Assembly (NCBI RefSeq): GCF_000403845.2 | Contig: NZ_KE159568.1 | Coordinates: forward strand, 248,001-312,000 | DNA from: Eubacterium sp. 14-2 | GTDB lineage: Bacteria; Bacillota; Clostridia; Lachnospirales; Lachnospiraceae | Length of the DNA stretch: 64,000 nt | Reading direction: 5' to 3' | Shown: positions 63,082 through 64,000 of the stretch, piece by piece | Position numbering within the stretch: position 1 is the first letter of the stretch | Layout: each line of letters opens with the position of its first letter | The notes under the pieces: generated by a model | Told to the model about the DNA's origin: nothing | What the model saw: the letters and a program-made list of their open reading frames with translations, nothing else | The model's database searches: none | Position numbers and translations under genes: made by a program

Positions 63082-64000
63082 TCAATTCTGTGTAAATGCA
63101 ATACCGTCTTTCGTGGTCTGGTCTTCTTCTGTGATTTCCGCATCGTCTTCATCCAGATACGTCCATTTCCAGTCAATCACAAAATATCCCTGGCTGCAGT
63201 TTTCAATATTGGACACATTTACCGTATAGGGGAAAGAAGTGGCTTTCCAGCTGCTGATTACATCTTCTCCCTCTGATTTATACAGTGTAATTCTGGCCTC
63301 CACGCGGCTTGCATTATCCGGAATGAAATTCGGAAGCTCAATGGAATAATTATTCAGCGAATAATATGTGGTGGTTATCTTTTTGCCCAGACTGATGACC
63401 AGTGTAATCTGCGTACCTTTTTCCACTGTTTTTCCAGGGGTAAGGCTCTGGCTGATTACATTACCCTCCGGAATATCGTCTGCATAGTCGGAAGATGTGC
63501 TTACCACCTCAATGCCTGCCGCTTTCAGTTCTTCTCTGGCCTCTGCCTCCGGCTTGTTCCGCACATCCGGCACCTGGAAAGTTTCCCGGCCCTTACTGAG
63601 CATTACAGTAACCGTATCGCCTTTTTTCGCCTTTCCTCCCGCATCCGGGTTCTGGGATATTACCTGGTCATTGGGGATGGAGTCGTCAAACTGGTAATCG
63701 AACACAGGTACCAGACCGGCGCTGCGCAGGGTGGATTCCGCTTCACTTTTGGACTTTCCCTTTACATCCGGTACGTCAAATTCTCCCACACCGCTGCTGA
63801 TTATTACCCGTATGGTGGTATTCTTATCCACCATGGCTCCCTGTTCCTCGCTCTGGGACACAATCTGGCCTTCCGGATATTCCTCGGAAGATTCTTCTCC
63901 GCCTTTCTCAATGCCAAGCTGGATTTTCTTCAGCTCCTCCATTGCCTCGTCGTAAGTGTAGCCTTTCAGATCTATCATTTCCACCTTTTCGGACTCTTCT
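63082..64000 (-). CDS. PASTA-domain Ser/Thr protein kinase, C-terminal extracellular part (partial)
   Basis: The frame is open from the window end to the stop at 63082, about 305 residues. It holds three PASTA repeats: VEMIDLKGYTYDEAMEELKK, FDVPDVKGKSKSEAESTLRSAG and FQVPDVRNKPEAEAREELKAAG, each followed by the IVSQ/VISQ...G..V.KG..I.V pattern. After these a roughly 100-residue extracellular domain (YSLNNYSIELPNFIPD, CSQGYFVIDWKWTYLDED) closes the protein. PASTA repeats bind cell-wall muropeptides. The gene directly before rsgA in Firmicutes is the PrkC/Stk1 kinase, so the missing N-terminus should carry the kinase domain and a membrane segment. The kinase part lies outside the window. Confidence 0.88.
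   Translation of the reverse strand, partial: EESEKVEMIDLKGYTYDEAMEELKKIQLGIEKGGEESSEEYPEGQIVSQSEEQGAMVDKNTTIRVIISSGVGEFDVPDVKGKSKSEAESTLRSAGLVPVFDYQFDDSIPNDQVISQNPDAGGKAKKGDTVTVMLSKGRETFQVPDVRNKPEAEAREELKAAGIEVVSTSSDYADDIPEGNVISQSLTPGKTVEKGTQITLVISLGKKITTTYYSLNNYSIELPNFIPDNASRVEARITLYKSEGEDVISSWKATSFPYTVNVSNIENCSQGYFVIDWKWTYLDEDDAEITEEDQTTKDGIAFTQN

Noticed and set aside
62305-63276. 323-codon plus-strand frame opposite rsgA
   Set aside because: Antisense shadow; rsgA motifs on the minus strand are complete.

Overview
The window reads as chromosome of an anaerobic, low-to-mid GC member of the Clostridia, most probably Lachnospiraceae. The evidence is a clustered acetyl-CoA to butyryl-CoA pathway with electron-transfer flavoprotein, a GlpP/anaerobic glycerol-3-phosphate system, a sporulation-type YlmC/YmxH protein, a PASTA kinase-rsgA-rpe-thiN cluster, FIST/GGDEF and HD-GYP c-di-GMP proteins, and strong AGGAGG-type ribosome binding sites. 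Genus and species cannot be fixed from the sequence. Most genes lie on the minus strand. No rRNA, tRNA, CRISPR array, intact insertion sequence or prophage was recognised.

Layout. 1-3600: 5' part of polA, smpB, rnr, secG. 3600-8000: FIST-GGDEF protein, enolase, HD-GYP protein. 8000-12100: a gpmI-purC-purB run. 12100-13800: CapA-like lipoprotein and a structured repeat. 13800-19350: thlA-hbd-bcd-etfB-etfA with a complex control region and no crotonase gene. 19500-22200: coiled-coil cell-wall hydrolase, a degenerate HD-GYP protein and a MITE-like hairpin element. 22200-26600: galE, an N-acetylhexosamine kinase, a sugar-1-phosphate nucleotidyltransferase and a divergent AraC regulator. 26600-29300: efp, rpiB, yqeG-like, nrdR, ylmC-like. 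29300-36200: glycerol regulon. 36400-37700: ahpC and an AhpF-like disulfide reductase. 38000-38720: a three-repeat cysteine peptide gene and a small hypothetical gene. 38800-44150: TrmH-type methyltransferase, pfkA, dnaE. 44240-46500: DUF2185-DUF4241 protein behind an RNA leader, and a CPBP membrane protease. 46500-57200: a diacetylchitobiose utilisation operon (GH94 phosphorylase, hexose-phosphate mutase, histidine kinase, ABC transporter, response regulator, nagB). 57500-64000: Uma2 protein with a second MITE-like copy, MATE transporter, ychF, thiN, rpe, rsgA and the 3' part of a PASTA-domain kinase.

How the genes work together. Sugar and amino-sugar uptake feeds PfkA, enolase and GpmI; acetyl-CoA can go to butyryl-CoA through Thl, Hbd, Bcd and EtfAB if a crotonase is encoded elsewhere. 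Diacetylchitobiose is predicted to be split by phosphorolysis to GlcNAc-1-phosphate and GlcNAc; the mutase and NagB then lead to glycolysis, and the NahK-like kinase could recover the free GlcNAc. Glycerol enters by GlpF and GlpK and is oxidised by the GlpA/GlpB/DUF1667 set, with GlpP as the likely antiterminator acting on leader terminators.

The most unusual items are the 65-residue peptide with three 16-residue CX3D-containing repeats and no adjacent maturase; the intrinsic terminators in the leaders of glpA, glpP, thlA and the DUF2185-DUF4241 gene; a two-copy structured repeat; a two-copy MITE-like hairpin element; and the chitobiose phosphorolysis operon. All domain assignments come from reading the translated sequence, not from database searches.
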